Below, one piece after another: positions 21,550 through 32,900 of a stretch of 64,000 nucleotides of DNA. Source of the DNA: Orychophragmus violaceus. Lineage: Eukaryota; Streptophyta; Magnoliopsida; Brassicales; Brassicaceae. A program made the position numbers and the translations under genes. The first letter of the stretch is position 1, and each line of letters opens with the position of its first letter. A model generated the notes under the pieces. It searched no databases, was not told the origin of the DNA, and saw only the letters and a program-made list of their open reading frames with translations. The stretch is from NCBI GenBank assembly GCA_030180135.1, contig CM058235.1, forward strand, positions 16,578,720-16,642,719. Reading direction: 5' to 3'.

Positions 21550-22960
21550 GCTAGGGCGGGAGACGTTGAAACGGCTTCATCCGGATCCGTTTAACAACCC
21601 GGGGACGACTTGGTAAGTAGTTTTTGACATTAACAATTTTATATTTTTTTAAAAATATCTTGTTAAATGTTTGTTTAATTGACAATAATTTTTTGTGAAC
21701 TTCTTAGAGGTTCAATATCACGTCCTCCAAGTTCACCAAGTGTATTTTAAGGATGATGTGTAGCATGCTCCGTCATTCGTACCCGCAGTACGCAAAAATC
21801 CCAAGGACCGAGCAGCATAACTGGTTCCGGGCATTTGCGGTACGTACACTTATAGTCAGTTTCTATCAAATTTAAGTTTTTTTTAATCCATGCTAACGTT
21901 AATCTTTTTTTTTTTTTTAAGCAAGAGTACACTTGAGACAGGAACCTTACGATCGTCGTGGAGAAGGCTTTCCACAAGAAGGCACGGTCCCATTACACTC
22001 ACGTCATCAACGAGTGGAAGCAGAAGTGGATCCTATCGGAAGACCCGAAGGGAGTCAACCCATCGCTGATTGAAGGGTTCAGCCGCCACTGGATCAAGCC
22101 CACTACAGCAGCAGATTCGGCGACGCATTCCCAGAACCGCAAGAGCGAGAGGGGCGGTTTGGGAATGGCGACTCATAATGCGGGAGCTAAGAGCACCGCA
22201 CAACGAAAAATTGAATTTGTAAGTATTGGTTTATTCAATAGTGTTATTTATTGGATTCGACTAACCGTTTTTGTAATTTGCAGAAACAAAGAACAGGAAA
22301 GGATCCAAATTTTGTTGAACTAACCGAGGAGGGCCACACGAACAAGTTGATAGGTCAGATCCAGGATCCGCTCGCTCGGAGAATCGTCGAATCAGCAAAG
22401 AGGCGGGTTGACGAGGTCCAGACTCAATTATCCGAGGAAGTCGGTTCGACAGAGGAGGTAGTACCGTCACAAAGGATCAACGAGATCTTTCTTGAGGTAA
22501 GTTCGTCTGTTTACTCAAAATTTACATAGGTTTTGTTTATTTGAATTGTTTAACTAATATTTGTTACTATACTTTGCAGGAAACGCAACGCAGGAAGGGC
22601 CGTGTTTTCGGTTTAGGAAACATGGGGGAAGCCTCGACTCCGCATTCACGCTTCCGACCTGAGAGCGACGTCTTCGCCGAAGCTCTGCGCGAGAAAGATG
22701 TGGAAATTGCAGCTCTTAAGGAGAGCTTTGAAGCTCGGATGCGAGAGGAAAGGGCCGAGAATGAAAGAAAGATGGTGGAGATGCAAACACGGATCATGAA
22801 CTACATCCAGTTTGGCGGAACTCCTCCAGGACAAGGATTGGACGGGACTGAGCGTGTAGTGGGACCAGGAGCGGGAACGGGAGCATCAGCTACGGGGTCT
22901 GTTCAGGGGTTGGGAACGGGATTGGGACCCGAAAACGTTCTGGATCCCAATGCTATGTAA
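21550..22960 (+). pseudogene. CACTA TnpA-like gene (plant transposase_24 / Ptta type), five-exon structure, one nonsense codon
   Basis: Read with GT-AG introns: an exon ending at 21612, then 21708-21839, 21922-22218, 22284-22496 and 22580-22960. Exon 3 would read QEYT-stop-DRN, with TGA at 21934 where a Trp codon is usual. The remainder is open and typical: KAFHKKARSHYTHVINEWKQ, then SLIEGFSRHWIKP, then KQRTGKDPNFVEL, and a charged coiled-coil near EALREKDVEIAALKESFEAR. It ends in a Gly-rich tail. Such proteins bind subterminal repeats and help TNP2. The 5' end is unclear because it fuses into the truncated TNP2 region. Confidence 0.75.
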
Positions 22961-23102
22961 TTTTGAAAAACACTTTTATTTTATAAAATTAATAAAAAAA
23001 ATTTATAAATATTTCGTATATAAAATTTTTAAATAAATAATTGATTATAAAATAATATATATATAATATTAAATATAATTATTTAAAAAATAATAATTTA
23101 TT

Positions 23103-23440
23103 ACCCGTCGGAAAACCTATCGGTTGACCGTCGGTAAAGCGTCGGTTATACACCATCGGTAAACCATCGGTTATCCTCCGTCGGTTAACCGTCGGTAAAT
23201 AACCATCGGTTTGACGTCGGTTTTCTACCTATCGGTATATTGTCGGTTCGCCGTCGGTTTTTGTGTTGTCGATAAGCCGTCGATAATCTGTCGGAAAACT
23301 GTCGGTAAATATTGACGGATTTCCGACAGATTTTTTTTTCCGATGCCGTGGAACCGACGGATTTGTCCTGTCGGAATTCCATCAGGAAACGCCTTTTCCG
23401 ACGGTATACCGACGGTTATGTCCGTCGGTTCCCGGTTGTT
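23103..23440. repeat. Right subterminal CCGACGG array
   Basis: Dense CGTCGG(T/A) and CCGACGG words lead into the right CACTA terminus. Spacing between words is mostly 10-20 bp. Confidence 0.8.
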
Positions 23441-23451
23441 TTCTTGTAGTG

Positions 23452-24437
23452 TTAAATCTAAATTTTTATCATTAAAAACACGTTTATCGCATGTTGAGTT
23501 TGCATAAAACAATATTTGTACATTATGCTAATAGGTTTTCACCTTTTTAGTTTGTCTATGGTTTGAATCTCTCCATTCCATTAGATTTAACACTCTTACC
23601 TTTCAACAATGTTCTAAAACGTGCTATCCGCTTATTATATGGTAGATGAGCGCTTAGCATCTAACAATTTATGTATATATATTACATTTTAAATCTAATA
23701 AATTAAACATATATATATGGTTTAGTTAAAACATAATATAGTTATAAATATCAAATTTTATAACTTTTATATTGTATACCAAGATATATGTTTATAATAT
23801 ATAAATGAATTTAAATGAAAAAGAAAAAGAAAATATAATCTTAAAAATGTAAAGTAAATAAAAGTATAGTGTATATATTTATTATTTATCATCTACATAA
23901 TTTAATATAATAAATTTAAACTTTAAAGACTAAAAATAAATAATATGTAACATATACAGCATAAATTTACATAATAATATATAATTATAATTTCTTGGGA
24001 TTTTTTTCTGGACAATGGTCACTTAAAATTAACCTAGGCACCTGCTTAGACTGCGTTAACGCCCACTTAAATGGTATTGGACACATTTTTTTATAACCCT
24101 TCTAAATTACTATATAATGTAAAATCAAAATGTTCGATTACTGCTTTTCAATGAGCCTATGTCCTGGAACAGAAAAAGAAAGGTTGAATTTGTTAAGTAA
24201 ACTCATGAGGGAAAAAAAAAAACTCATGAGAAAACAACATTTAACATTGAGAAGAGAACTAAGCAGTATCTAAAACAGGCAAACAAAGGTCACGTAAGTG
24301 ATTTTCAATATGGTGATTGCATTTGGATTCATATGACAAAAAAACGTTTTCTAGTAAAAATAGTAAAGCAAGGAAAATGTTCATTTTAATTTTTATAGAT
24401 CAACGACTATATTAAGCTTTACTTGTCAGGCGAGTAT
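23452..24437. other. AT-rich intergenic DNA, nothing recognised
   Basis: No gene, RNA or clear repeat pair seen. The T/A content is very high between 23640 and 23980. Confidence 0.45.
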
Positions 24438-24746
24438 GGCCCTGTTTGTTTCGCAGTCGATGGCGACAACGACAACGATTCAAAACATGTTCGTTTGACA
24501 GTCGTTGTTACAGCGACAACGATAGTGACAACGACTCAATCATGTTCGTTTGACAGTCGCTGGCGACAGCGACTGTCGCACCGACTCCAAATCTGCGATT
24601 GGCGACTAAAAATCCGGTCGCTGATTTTAATAGCGATTTAAAAAAAAATAGCGACAGTCGCAGCGACTCTAAAACGAACAACATAGCGACTGTCGCAGCG
24701 ACTGTCGCTGTCGCTGGTCGCTAGCGACTGCGAAACGAACATGACC
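24438..24746. mobile_element. MITE with GTTTGTTTCGCAGTCG inverted ends
   Basis: Left end GGCCCTGTTTGTTTCGCAG and right end CTGCGAAACGAACATGACC are imperfect inverted repeats over about 30 bp, flanked by TAT on both sides. The interior is packed with AGCGACTGTCGC-type short palindromes. There is no protein. The GGCCCTGTTTGTTT end is common among plant MITEs; the superfamily (Harbinger or hAT) cannot be settled here. Confidence 0.75.
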
Positions 24747-25046
24747 TATATATCAACTCTACTTTTAATGTTTCTGACTTGACTTCTTTCAGTGTGAGTG
24801 ACCAGTTTGATTTGAGATAAAATCATTTTCAAGAGAATGAAAATGAAAAGAAGAAGAGATTGGTGGGGAAAATGTAGAGGAAGTAGCTCGCCATGTTCAC
24901 AAAGGGGAAAGAACTCAGCGTGCACCTTTACACAGAGCCTCCAAAACCGCAAAGAAAATGACTTCTACTACTCAGAACACGAGGGAAAATAACCCAAATG
25001 TTTCGAGTAGAGGAAGAATATTCAAACAACAATAATTATGTCGGTT

Positions 25047-26369
25047 TTTTTTCTAGAATGTTCGCGGTTTTAACAAATCAAAAAAAACATTCAGTTATGA
25101 AGAAGTGGATCAAGGAAAGAGATTTTCAATTTTGTGGACTCTTGGAAACAAGAGTCAAAAAAGTAAAAGCAATGGAATAATTTCGAAAACATTTCAAGAC
25201 TGGTCAGTGATCACAAACTACGAGTTTAACAGCCGGGGGAGGATCTGGTTGATATGGAGCCACACGGTAAGAATAACTCCAGTTTTAAGAGTGACCAGAT
25301 GATTACAGTTTCTGTATTGCTCAGTAAAGATGCGGAAGAGTTTTTCTGCACTATGGTAAACGCGTCTAACGTAGTTGAAGAAAGGATTGAGTTATGGAAC
25401 GATATCATCAGTCATCAATATTCTTATATTCGGAATAAACCATGGATTCTAGTCGGAGACTTCAACGAAACACCGAACATTGAAGAACATTCGGATTATA
25501 TGGACTCTCCAATGATTACACAAGGTATGAGAGATTTTCAGAATATGGTTCAGGTTTGCTCCTTCATTGATATGCCATATCAAGGGCCAATATTCACTTG
25601 GAACAATAAGAGAGAAGATGGGTTGATATCTAAAAAACTGGACAAAGTCTTGATGAATGAACAATGGCTAAATACTTATCCGCAATCATATCATATATTT
25701 GAGAGTGGTGGGTGTTCTGATCATCTCCATTGCAGGATTCAAATAAGAAAGGTGGTATCACAACCAAGGAAACCGTTTAAATTTGTAAACGCAGTGGCAA
25801 GCGTTGATGGATTTAAACCAATGGTGGAACAATTTTGGCAAGAAACAGAAAAAATATATATATATATATATATCTCCACATCGTCATTGTTTCGATTCTC
25901 TAAGAAGTTAAAAGCCCTGAAACCGGTTATTCGGAGCTTCGCCAAGGAACAAATGGGAAACTTAACAGAAAAAGCAAAAGAGGCGTATGTAATTATCTGC
26001 ACAAAGCAAGAGACAACCATGTCCAATCCGACAGAAGCAAATATCAAGGAGGAGAATCATGCATATCAGCAATGGGAGCATGTATCATCTCTAGAGGAGA
26101 AATTTCTCAAACAAAAATCCAAGATGCACTGGCTAAAAGTAGGGGATAAAAACAACAAGGTTTACCACGGACCAGCTATGATTAGAGAAGCCAAAAACAT
26201 GATACATGAAATACACTGTGCAGATGGGAGGATTGTATCTGAGCCAGAGGAGATTAAAAGTGAAGCGGAAAGGTTTTTCTCTAGTTTCTTACAATGCAAG
26301 CCAGAAGACTTCAAAGGTGTGGGGGTGGAGAAGCTAGCGGAAGTTCTGCCATATAGATGCTCCGAGTAA
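25047..26369 (+). pseudogene. LINE endonuclease domain and linker, frameshifted
   Basis: The first strands (FNKSKKHSVMKKWIKERDF, then GLLETRVKK with the catalytic Glu) lie at 25060-25165 in changing frames. The long frame 25254-26369 continues with WILVGDFNE, FTWNNKR, LDKVLMNEQWL and GGCSDHLHC; the Asp-His pair and the GDFN motif are catalytic in exonuclease-endonuclease-phosphatase folds. The (TA)n run inserts Tyr-Ile repeats. In active LINEs this domain nicks the target DNA. At least two frame changes at the N-terminus make it inactive. Confidence 0.8.
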
Positions 26370-26381
26370 GAAGGTAACAAA

Positions 26382-28651
26382 TTGATAAGAGAAGTTAGTG
26401 AAGATGAGATTAGGGGGGTGATTTTCAAGATGCCAAATGATAAGTCACCAGGACCAGACGGATACACTTCAGAATTCTTCAAAGAGGCTTGGCAAATAAT
26501 AGGAAAAGAATTCATCATGGCAATACAATCCTTCTTTTTCAAAGGATTTCTACCCAAGGGAGTTAACACGACAATTATAGCCCTTTTCTGAAAAAACCAG
26601 AGGCAAAGGAAATGAAGGACTACAAACCCATCTCTTGCTGCAATGTGCTATAAAAGGTAATCTCAAAATTATCGCAAATCGGATAAATGAGACATTACCG
26701 GATTTTATAGCTTTGAATCAATCTGCGTTTGTTAAGGAAAGACTTCTCATAGAAAATACGCTGCTAGTAACAGAGCTAGTGAAAGACTACCACAAGGATA
26801 CAATTTCAAGCCGGTGTGCCACATTAACAGCAATGAAGTCTCCACCCAAGTTCATCCATTGGATCTCCTTATGTATCAAAACTCCATCATTCTCAGTTCA
26901 GGTGAATGGCGAGCTTGTCGGGTTTTTCAAAAGCGAAAGAGGACTGTGCCAAGGGTGTGCTCTATCTCCTTATCTTTTTGTGATAGCAATTGATATACTA
27001 TCAAAATTGTTGGATAAATCCGCTGTTGACAGGAAGATAGGTTACTACCCACGATGCCAAAACATTGGGGTAACCCATTTAAGCTTCGCGGATGACATTA
27101 TGGTTTTCACAGATGACATACAAAGATCAATAGAAGGAATGCTGAGGTGTTTGATTACTTTGCAAAAATCTCATGGCTCAAGATATGTATGGAGAAGTCT
27201 ACAATTTATTACGCAGGGATCAATGGTAACACGAGGCAACAAATGGAACAGCGGTTCACATTCACTCCGGGAATCCTACCGGTAAGATACATAGGATTGC
27301 CTTTGCTATCAAATCGCATGGGAAAAACAGATTATCTTCCTCTTTTAGAAAGAATAAGGAAAAGAGTAGCTTCGTGGACAACAAGATCTTTATCCATAGT
27401 AGGACGTCTTCAACTCATCAGCTCGGTAGTCAGTAGTATCACAAACTTTTGGCTATCCGCTTTTCGATTACCATCTAAGTGTCTTAAAGAGATCGATAAA
27501 ATTTGCTATGCGTTCTTATGGTCGGGTCCTGCACTTAGCACAAAGAAAGCAAAAGTTTCTTGGGAGGAGGTATGCAAACCGAAAAGAGAGGGAGAATTGG
27601 GTCTAAGGCCTCTGAAGGAGATAAATAAAGTGTGTTGCATGAAACTGGTATGGCGAATTGTATCAGCTCAACCTTCTCTCTGGGTAAGATGGATCCAGAC
27701 TTATTTGATCAGGAAGGGAATGTTTTGGACAGCAAATGAGAAGTCAAACGCAGGCTCTTGGATGTGGCGTAAGCTTCTAAAGTACAAAGATTCTGCTAAG
27801 GAGCTTCACAAAATGGAAGTAAGAAACGGAAAACGAATATCTTTCTGGTTTGATATATGGTCAAACATGGGCTGCCTTCACGATAAAACAGGAGATCGAG
27901 GGTTCATTGACATGGGTATTCCCGAACATACAACGGTTGTGGCTGCGATTCAACATCGTCGTCGATGACACCACATGACAGACTATCTAAATATGATTGA
28001 AGCCACAATCACTAACCTTAAAGAGAAAGGTTTCGGGGAAGAAGAGGATACCAGCTTATGGAAATCTAAGGAAGGCTGCTTCATAAACATATTCATCACG
28101 AAACATACTTGGAGTTTGATATGCCATAACTCGATGAAGGTAGATTGGTACAGTGCGGTATGGATCAAGCACGCAACCCCAAAATTTTCATTCTTCCCCT
28201 AGTTTGCAATTTGAAATCGTCTATCAACGGGAGATCGTATGATTACTTAAATTCAGGGATCAATGGTGTTTGTACACTCTGCAATGGCGGAATAGAAACA
28301 AGAAATCACTTGTTTTTTTTATGTAGCTAATCTGCAGAGGTATGGAAGATCACAATGAGCGGACTGTTTGGACCTAGTTTCACAACAAATTGGGAGCATA
28401 ATCTCCAAGTAGCATCCTGTACAACAATTGGAAGGCTCCGCACTACTCTGTTTCGGTACGCCTTACAAGCTGTAATCTACAATATTTGGAGGGAGAGAAA
28501 CACAAGAAAGCATGGTGATAATCAATCCACATCACAAATTTTAGCAAAACAGATTGACAAACAAGTAAGGAATTGGCTCCTAGCGATCCAAGAAGCTGGC
28601 GATCACAAGTTGGGAGACTGTCTCCAAATTTGGTTTTCAACAAGAATGTAA
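26382..28651 (+). pseudogene. LINE reverse transcriptase and zf-RVT, motif A deleted
   Basis: Blocks in order: MPNDKSPGPDGYTSEFF (26430-26480), FVKERLLIENTLLVTELVKDYH, then a jump at about 26820, KFIHWISLCIKTPSFSVQVNG, LCQGCALSPYLF (normally RQGxPLSPYLF) and FADDIMVFTDD. The usual motif A segment with its catalytic Asp is absent at the jump, so polymerase activity is impossible. Later frames give LPVRYIGLPLL, WEEVCKPKREGELGLR, a Cys-rich zf-RVT part (CTLCNGGIETRNHLFF, 28274-28320) and WRERNTRKHG. Frameshifts lie near 27150-27280, 27970 and 28200, and a stop near 28325. Confidence 0.82.
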
Positions 28652-28755
28652 TCCTCTTAAATTTCTTTCAATCACATGCTGCACAAGTTGTAACAAACGT
28701 TTTTTATTGTTCTTGAATTAATTTTACATTCAATTAAAAAAAAAGAAAAAAAGAA

Positions 28756-29299
28756 CATCACGAGAAGCAAAGTTGGGGGGGAGAGGATCCATTGTTTATA
28801 CATGTTATAGCAGTTACAAAAGCTCACACCAAAACAAATTCAAGAATCCATTTATTGAGTTGATTTAAAAGATTGTAGAGAAGAAGAATGTTCAAAGTCC
28901 ACTGGAAATTATGTCAAATCCAATCTATTTTGAATTTAATAAAAAAGCTAATAATAAATTATTTATAATTTTGGTCAGAAGAGTAATGAAAATGAAGATG
29001 ACGAGTTACCTTAAAATCATTGATAAGAGCAAAAATTAAATTGTTATTAACTCTAAATTAAAATAATGAGAAATACCTTAAAATATCATACGCATTAGTT
29101 TCTTGTCCAAAAGTTAGCACAGCAACTTTAAAGTCTAAAAATAGCATAAACTTTGTGTGGCAAGATTGCTTACCTTAAATAAATTGTAAACATAATTAAA
29201 GCATTATCTTAGGGTTCTCCATTCTAGTTTAGGATTTAAGGAAATGGTTAGTGTGGGAGTTGGATTTTGATACAATAGATTGATTTTAAAAGTTCAGAG
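28756..29299. other. Intergenic DNA, nothing recognised
   Basis: AT-rich and without coding potential or visible repeats. Confidence 0.45.
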
Positions 29300-29787
29300 A
29301 TTTGTTAAATTTATATAGAGTTTTTTTTTATTGTTGGCCACATGATTGACTATCATTGGTCAAGGCTGCACGCTCCGCAGCTCTCTTCTTTCCCACCAGT
29401 GTGATTTTGAGGAAAAGGGGAGGCATTAGTGGTGGTAGCTGATGGTGGTGTATCTCCGGTCTAGTCATTATGGTGGCGAAGCTGCGGCCTGCGGTGGTTC
29501 CCACTATGGCGGGTCTGACTTGGCCTTGGGATTGTTTGGCGACTGGCGTTAGGCTCTTCTTCAGTCCTCGATCACACCGAGGGAGATGATTTGGGAGGTC
29601 GTTACCTTTGATTTGCAATTGAGTTCTAGAGGCGACTCTTCAAATAACTTTACTCGAATTTTGGCTTCCGCTCTCTTTGGTTTTCATCTCCCTAGCCGTC
29701 GATAATGATCTTGGATTGTTGAAGTGATTCCATTTGATTTTTATTTTGCAGCTTTCATAACTATCTGACTTTGGAAAAGTTGTAAAC

Positions 29788-29914
29788 TGAAAGATTTGCT
29801 GAATATTCTTTCTTGATTCATACGAAAGTCATTACAAGAGTATTTATACAGCTCTATGAGTTTGCCCTACTATACAAACCGTAAGCCCAAAGTACAAATA
29901 TGTACGGCCCAATA
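29788..29914 (-). repeat. 3' LTR of the copia element (127 bp)
   Basis: Identical to 34492-34618. The element-strand TATA-like word TATAAATA (about 29847-29854) is the likely promoter core in the other copy. The LTR is very short, even for a copia element. Confidence 0.9.
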
Positions 29915-29926
29915 CTCCCCCTCAAG
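29915..29926 (-). other. Polypurine tract of the copia element
   Basis: The minus strand reads CTTGAGGGGGAG, touching the 3' LTR. It overlaps the end of the gag-pol ORF, whose stop is at 29922-29924, an economical arrangement. Confidence 0.85.
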
Positions 29927-32900
29927 TTGAAGCATGGAGATTGACGATGCTCAACTTGGAAACTAATCTCTCAAAGTGTTGTCGTCCAAGAGCTTTTGTT
30001 AAGATGTCCGCAAGTTGGTCGTCAGTACGAATATGTGCAGTAGATATAGTACCATCTAAAATCGCATCTCGGACCTTGTGACAATCCACTTCAATGTGTT
30101 TTGTCCGTTCATGGAAGACCGGATTGGAAGAGATGTAGATAGCAGCTTGATTATCGCAAAATAACCGAACAGGATCCATTTGTGGTGCTCCAATATCTGC
30201 CAGTAGTTGACGTAACCACAAAATTTCCTTCAATGCATAAGCCATCGAACGATATTCAGCTTCAGCGGAAGAACATGAAACTGTTTTCTGTTTCTTGGTT
30301 TTCCATGAAATGGGTGAACCACCAAGAAACATAACATACGCATTCAACGAACGTCGCGTAGTAGGACAAGCTGCCCAATCAGAATCACAATAGGCCACCA
30401 ACTGAAGATTAGAAGCAGCATAAAGAATGATACCTTGACCGGGTGAGTTCTTAAGATATCGAACCACTCGTAACGCAGCGTTCCAATGAGCCTCTCGTGG
30501 AGCTTGCATAAACTGTGAGAGAACATGAACAGAGTATGACAGTTCCGGACGAGTGATGAGCAGATAGATCAAGCGCCCTAGAAGTCGTCGATAAGGGCGT
30601 GGATCAGACAGCAACGGACCATCATCGGAAGCAAGGTGGTGGTTTTGCTCCATAGGAAACGACACTGGTTTGGATCCAAGGAGGCCAGATTCAGTGATTA
30701 TATCAAGAGCGTATTTGCGTTGAGACACAAAGAAGCCTTCCTTACTTCGAGCAATCTCCAAACCGAGAAAATACTTCAGAGGCCCAAGATTCTTCATATG
30801 AAAACAGGAACTGAGATAGGCTTTAAATTTCTCCATGGCAGTGATATCGTTGCCACATATCAACAAATCATCAACATAAATCAACACACGGAGCTCCAAT
30901 CCGTTACGACAAAAGGTAAACAGAGAGTAATCCGCATAAGACTGCACAAAACCAAACTCAATAAGGGCAGTGGTGAGCTTAGCAAACCAGCACCGTGGAG
31001 CTTGTTTGAGACCATATAAAGACTTGTGCAGTCGACAGACTTTATTAGGAGCAGCATGGCGAAAACCCAACGGTAATTTCATGTACACCTCTTCCTCAAG
31101 ATCACCTTGAAGAAAAGCGTTATAGACATCCATCTGATGGACTTCCCAGTTCTTAGCCGCTGCTACTCCAAGAATCGTACGTACTGTGGTCATTTTGGCG
31201 ACCGGAGCGAAAGTCTCATCAAAGTCTTGACCTGCAACTTGATGATTTCCAAGAGCGACGAGACGAGCTTTATAGCGTTCAACAGTGCCATCGGAGTTGA
31301 ACTTTATTTTGAAAACCCATTGATTCCCGATCGCTTCTTTTCCTGGTGGGAGATCGACAATGCTCCAGGTGCCATTATTTTCCAAAGCATCAATTTCAAA
31401 TTTCGTGGCATCACGCCATTCTTGGTCTTGCATAGCCTCTTTGTAGTTGCGAGGTTCATTCCCTGCAACAACAGCCGCAAGGAAGGCACGATGCTTCGAA
31501 GAAAACATATCATCAGAGATGTAATCATTAAGTGGATACAGAGATGTACCTGAGACCGGAGACGAGGAGACTGATGGAGAGGTGTTGTCGCGAGCGTGAT
31601 GGGTATCTTGATCACAACGTTGTGCAGTGTAAAGAATGTAATCACTGAGTTGTGTGTTTTCTTGGCGTTTTCGGTGTCCCCGACCACGAGGAGATTCGAC
31701 TGGAGATGAATCAGAATCCACAGACGCAACAGGTTGTACATCTTGATCAGCAGATGTATTCGAAAAAATCACCATTTCTGTTGATGGCGAAGATGGAACA
31801 GGGGGTCCAACTTGATCATCGGCTGGAACCAGAGGCAAAACAGGGGAAGAATCACCGGATTTTTGTTCGGAGTCCACCATTGTTTCAGATGAAAATGAGC
31901 TCCCCCTATCAGCCAACGGCGAGTGAGCAAAGGTGAATTCATCGAAAGCATCAGTCACCGTTGCAGCAGGAGGAGATGATGGGGATCGTGTCTGAAATGG
32001 GAACTGATCTTCAACGAAAACAACATCACGAGAAACCACAAATTCTTCTTTCTCAAGATCATAAACTTTCCAAGCTTTCTTTCCAAACGGATAGCCAACA
32101 AATACACATTGACGACTACGCATGGCAAATTTATCCTTATGTCTGGGAGAAGAATGAGTATAGCACAAAGAACCAAATACCTTGAGCTGATCATATTGAG
32201 GTCTGATTCCAAACAGCATCTCATGAGGCGTGCGTCCATTGAGAATTTTTGTTGGAGTCAGATTGATGAGATGAGCAGCAGCAAGAACAGCTTCTCCCCA
32301 GAAACGAGTCGGCATGCTTGATTGAAATAGTAGAGAGCGAGCAACATTGAGTATGTGTCTATGTTTTCGTTCCACTCTTCCATTTTGTTGCGGTGTAGCA
32401 ACACACGATGTCTGATGAAGAATCCCTTTCTCCTTGAAGTCTGATGTCATGCACATAAACTCTGTTCCGTTGTCACTCCTAACAATTTTCACAGACTTGT
32501 CAAACTGGTTTTTAGTATAGGCGAGAAAATTCTGCAAAACCTTACGTACTTCAGATTTTGCAGCCAAAAGATGTATCCACACTGATCGTGAGAAGTCGTC
32601 AACAATGGTCAAGAAATATGTCGCCCCACACGAAGAAGGAATCCGATAAGGACCCCAAACATCAACATGAATAATCTCAAAACATTCTTTTGCTTTATTC
32701 AAACTATCAGGAAATTGTTCTCTTGTTTGCTTAGCTCGAAAACAAATGTCGCAATGACTAGAGCCAGCTTTATTCGAAACACCAGAAATAGGTAAATGAG
32801 AAAACACAGAAAAACTCGGATGTCCCAACCGCCTGTGCCACAAAACAGAATCTGAATCAGCCTCAATCTTGTGTGCCTGAACAACTGGTACATCCGTCAA

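Larger units (their letters stand above)
18233..23451 (+). mobile_element. Full-length CACTA (En/Spm) DNA transposon, decayed, 5.2 kb
   Basis: The left end CATTACAAGAAAAC and the right end GTTTTCTTGTAGTG are the inverted CACTACAAGAAAAC terminus of plant CACTA elements, with one change on the left. The flanking bases are TTA on both sides, the expected 3-bp duplication. Subterminal arrays of CCGACGG/CCGTCGG words follow both ends. Inside are a TNP2-type transposase gene, a TnpA-like gene on the same strand and another TnpA-like gene on the opposite strand. Nonsense codons and deletions in the transposase show that it cannot move itself. Confidence 0.92.
24960..28755 (+). mobile_element. LINE (L1-type) with endonuclease and RT, decayed
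   Basis: The element runs from an ORF2 start region near 24960-25050 to an A-rich tail at about 28736-28755. It encodes an apurinic-type endonuclease, an RT and a zf-RVT region spread over several frames. A (TA)n insertion interrupts the linker at 25855-25873. The 5' border is not defined: I could not match a target duplication. No ORF1 (gag-like) is seen upstream. Confidence 0.8.
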
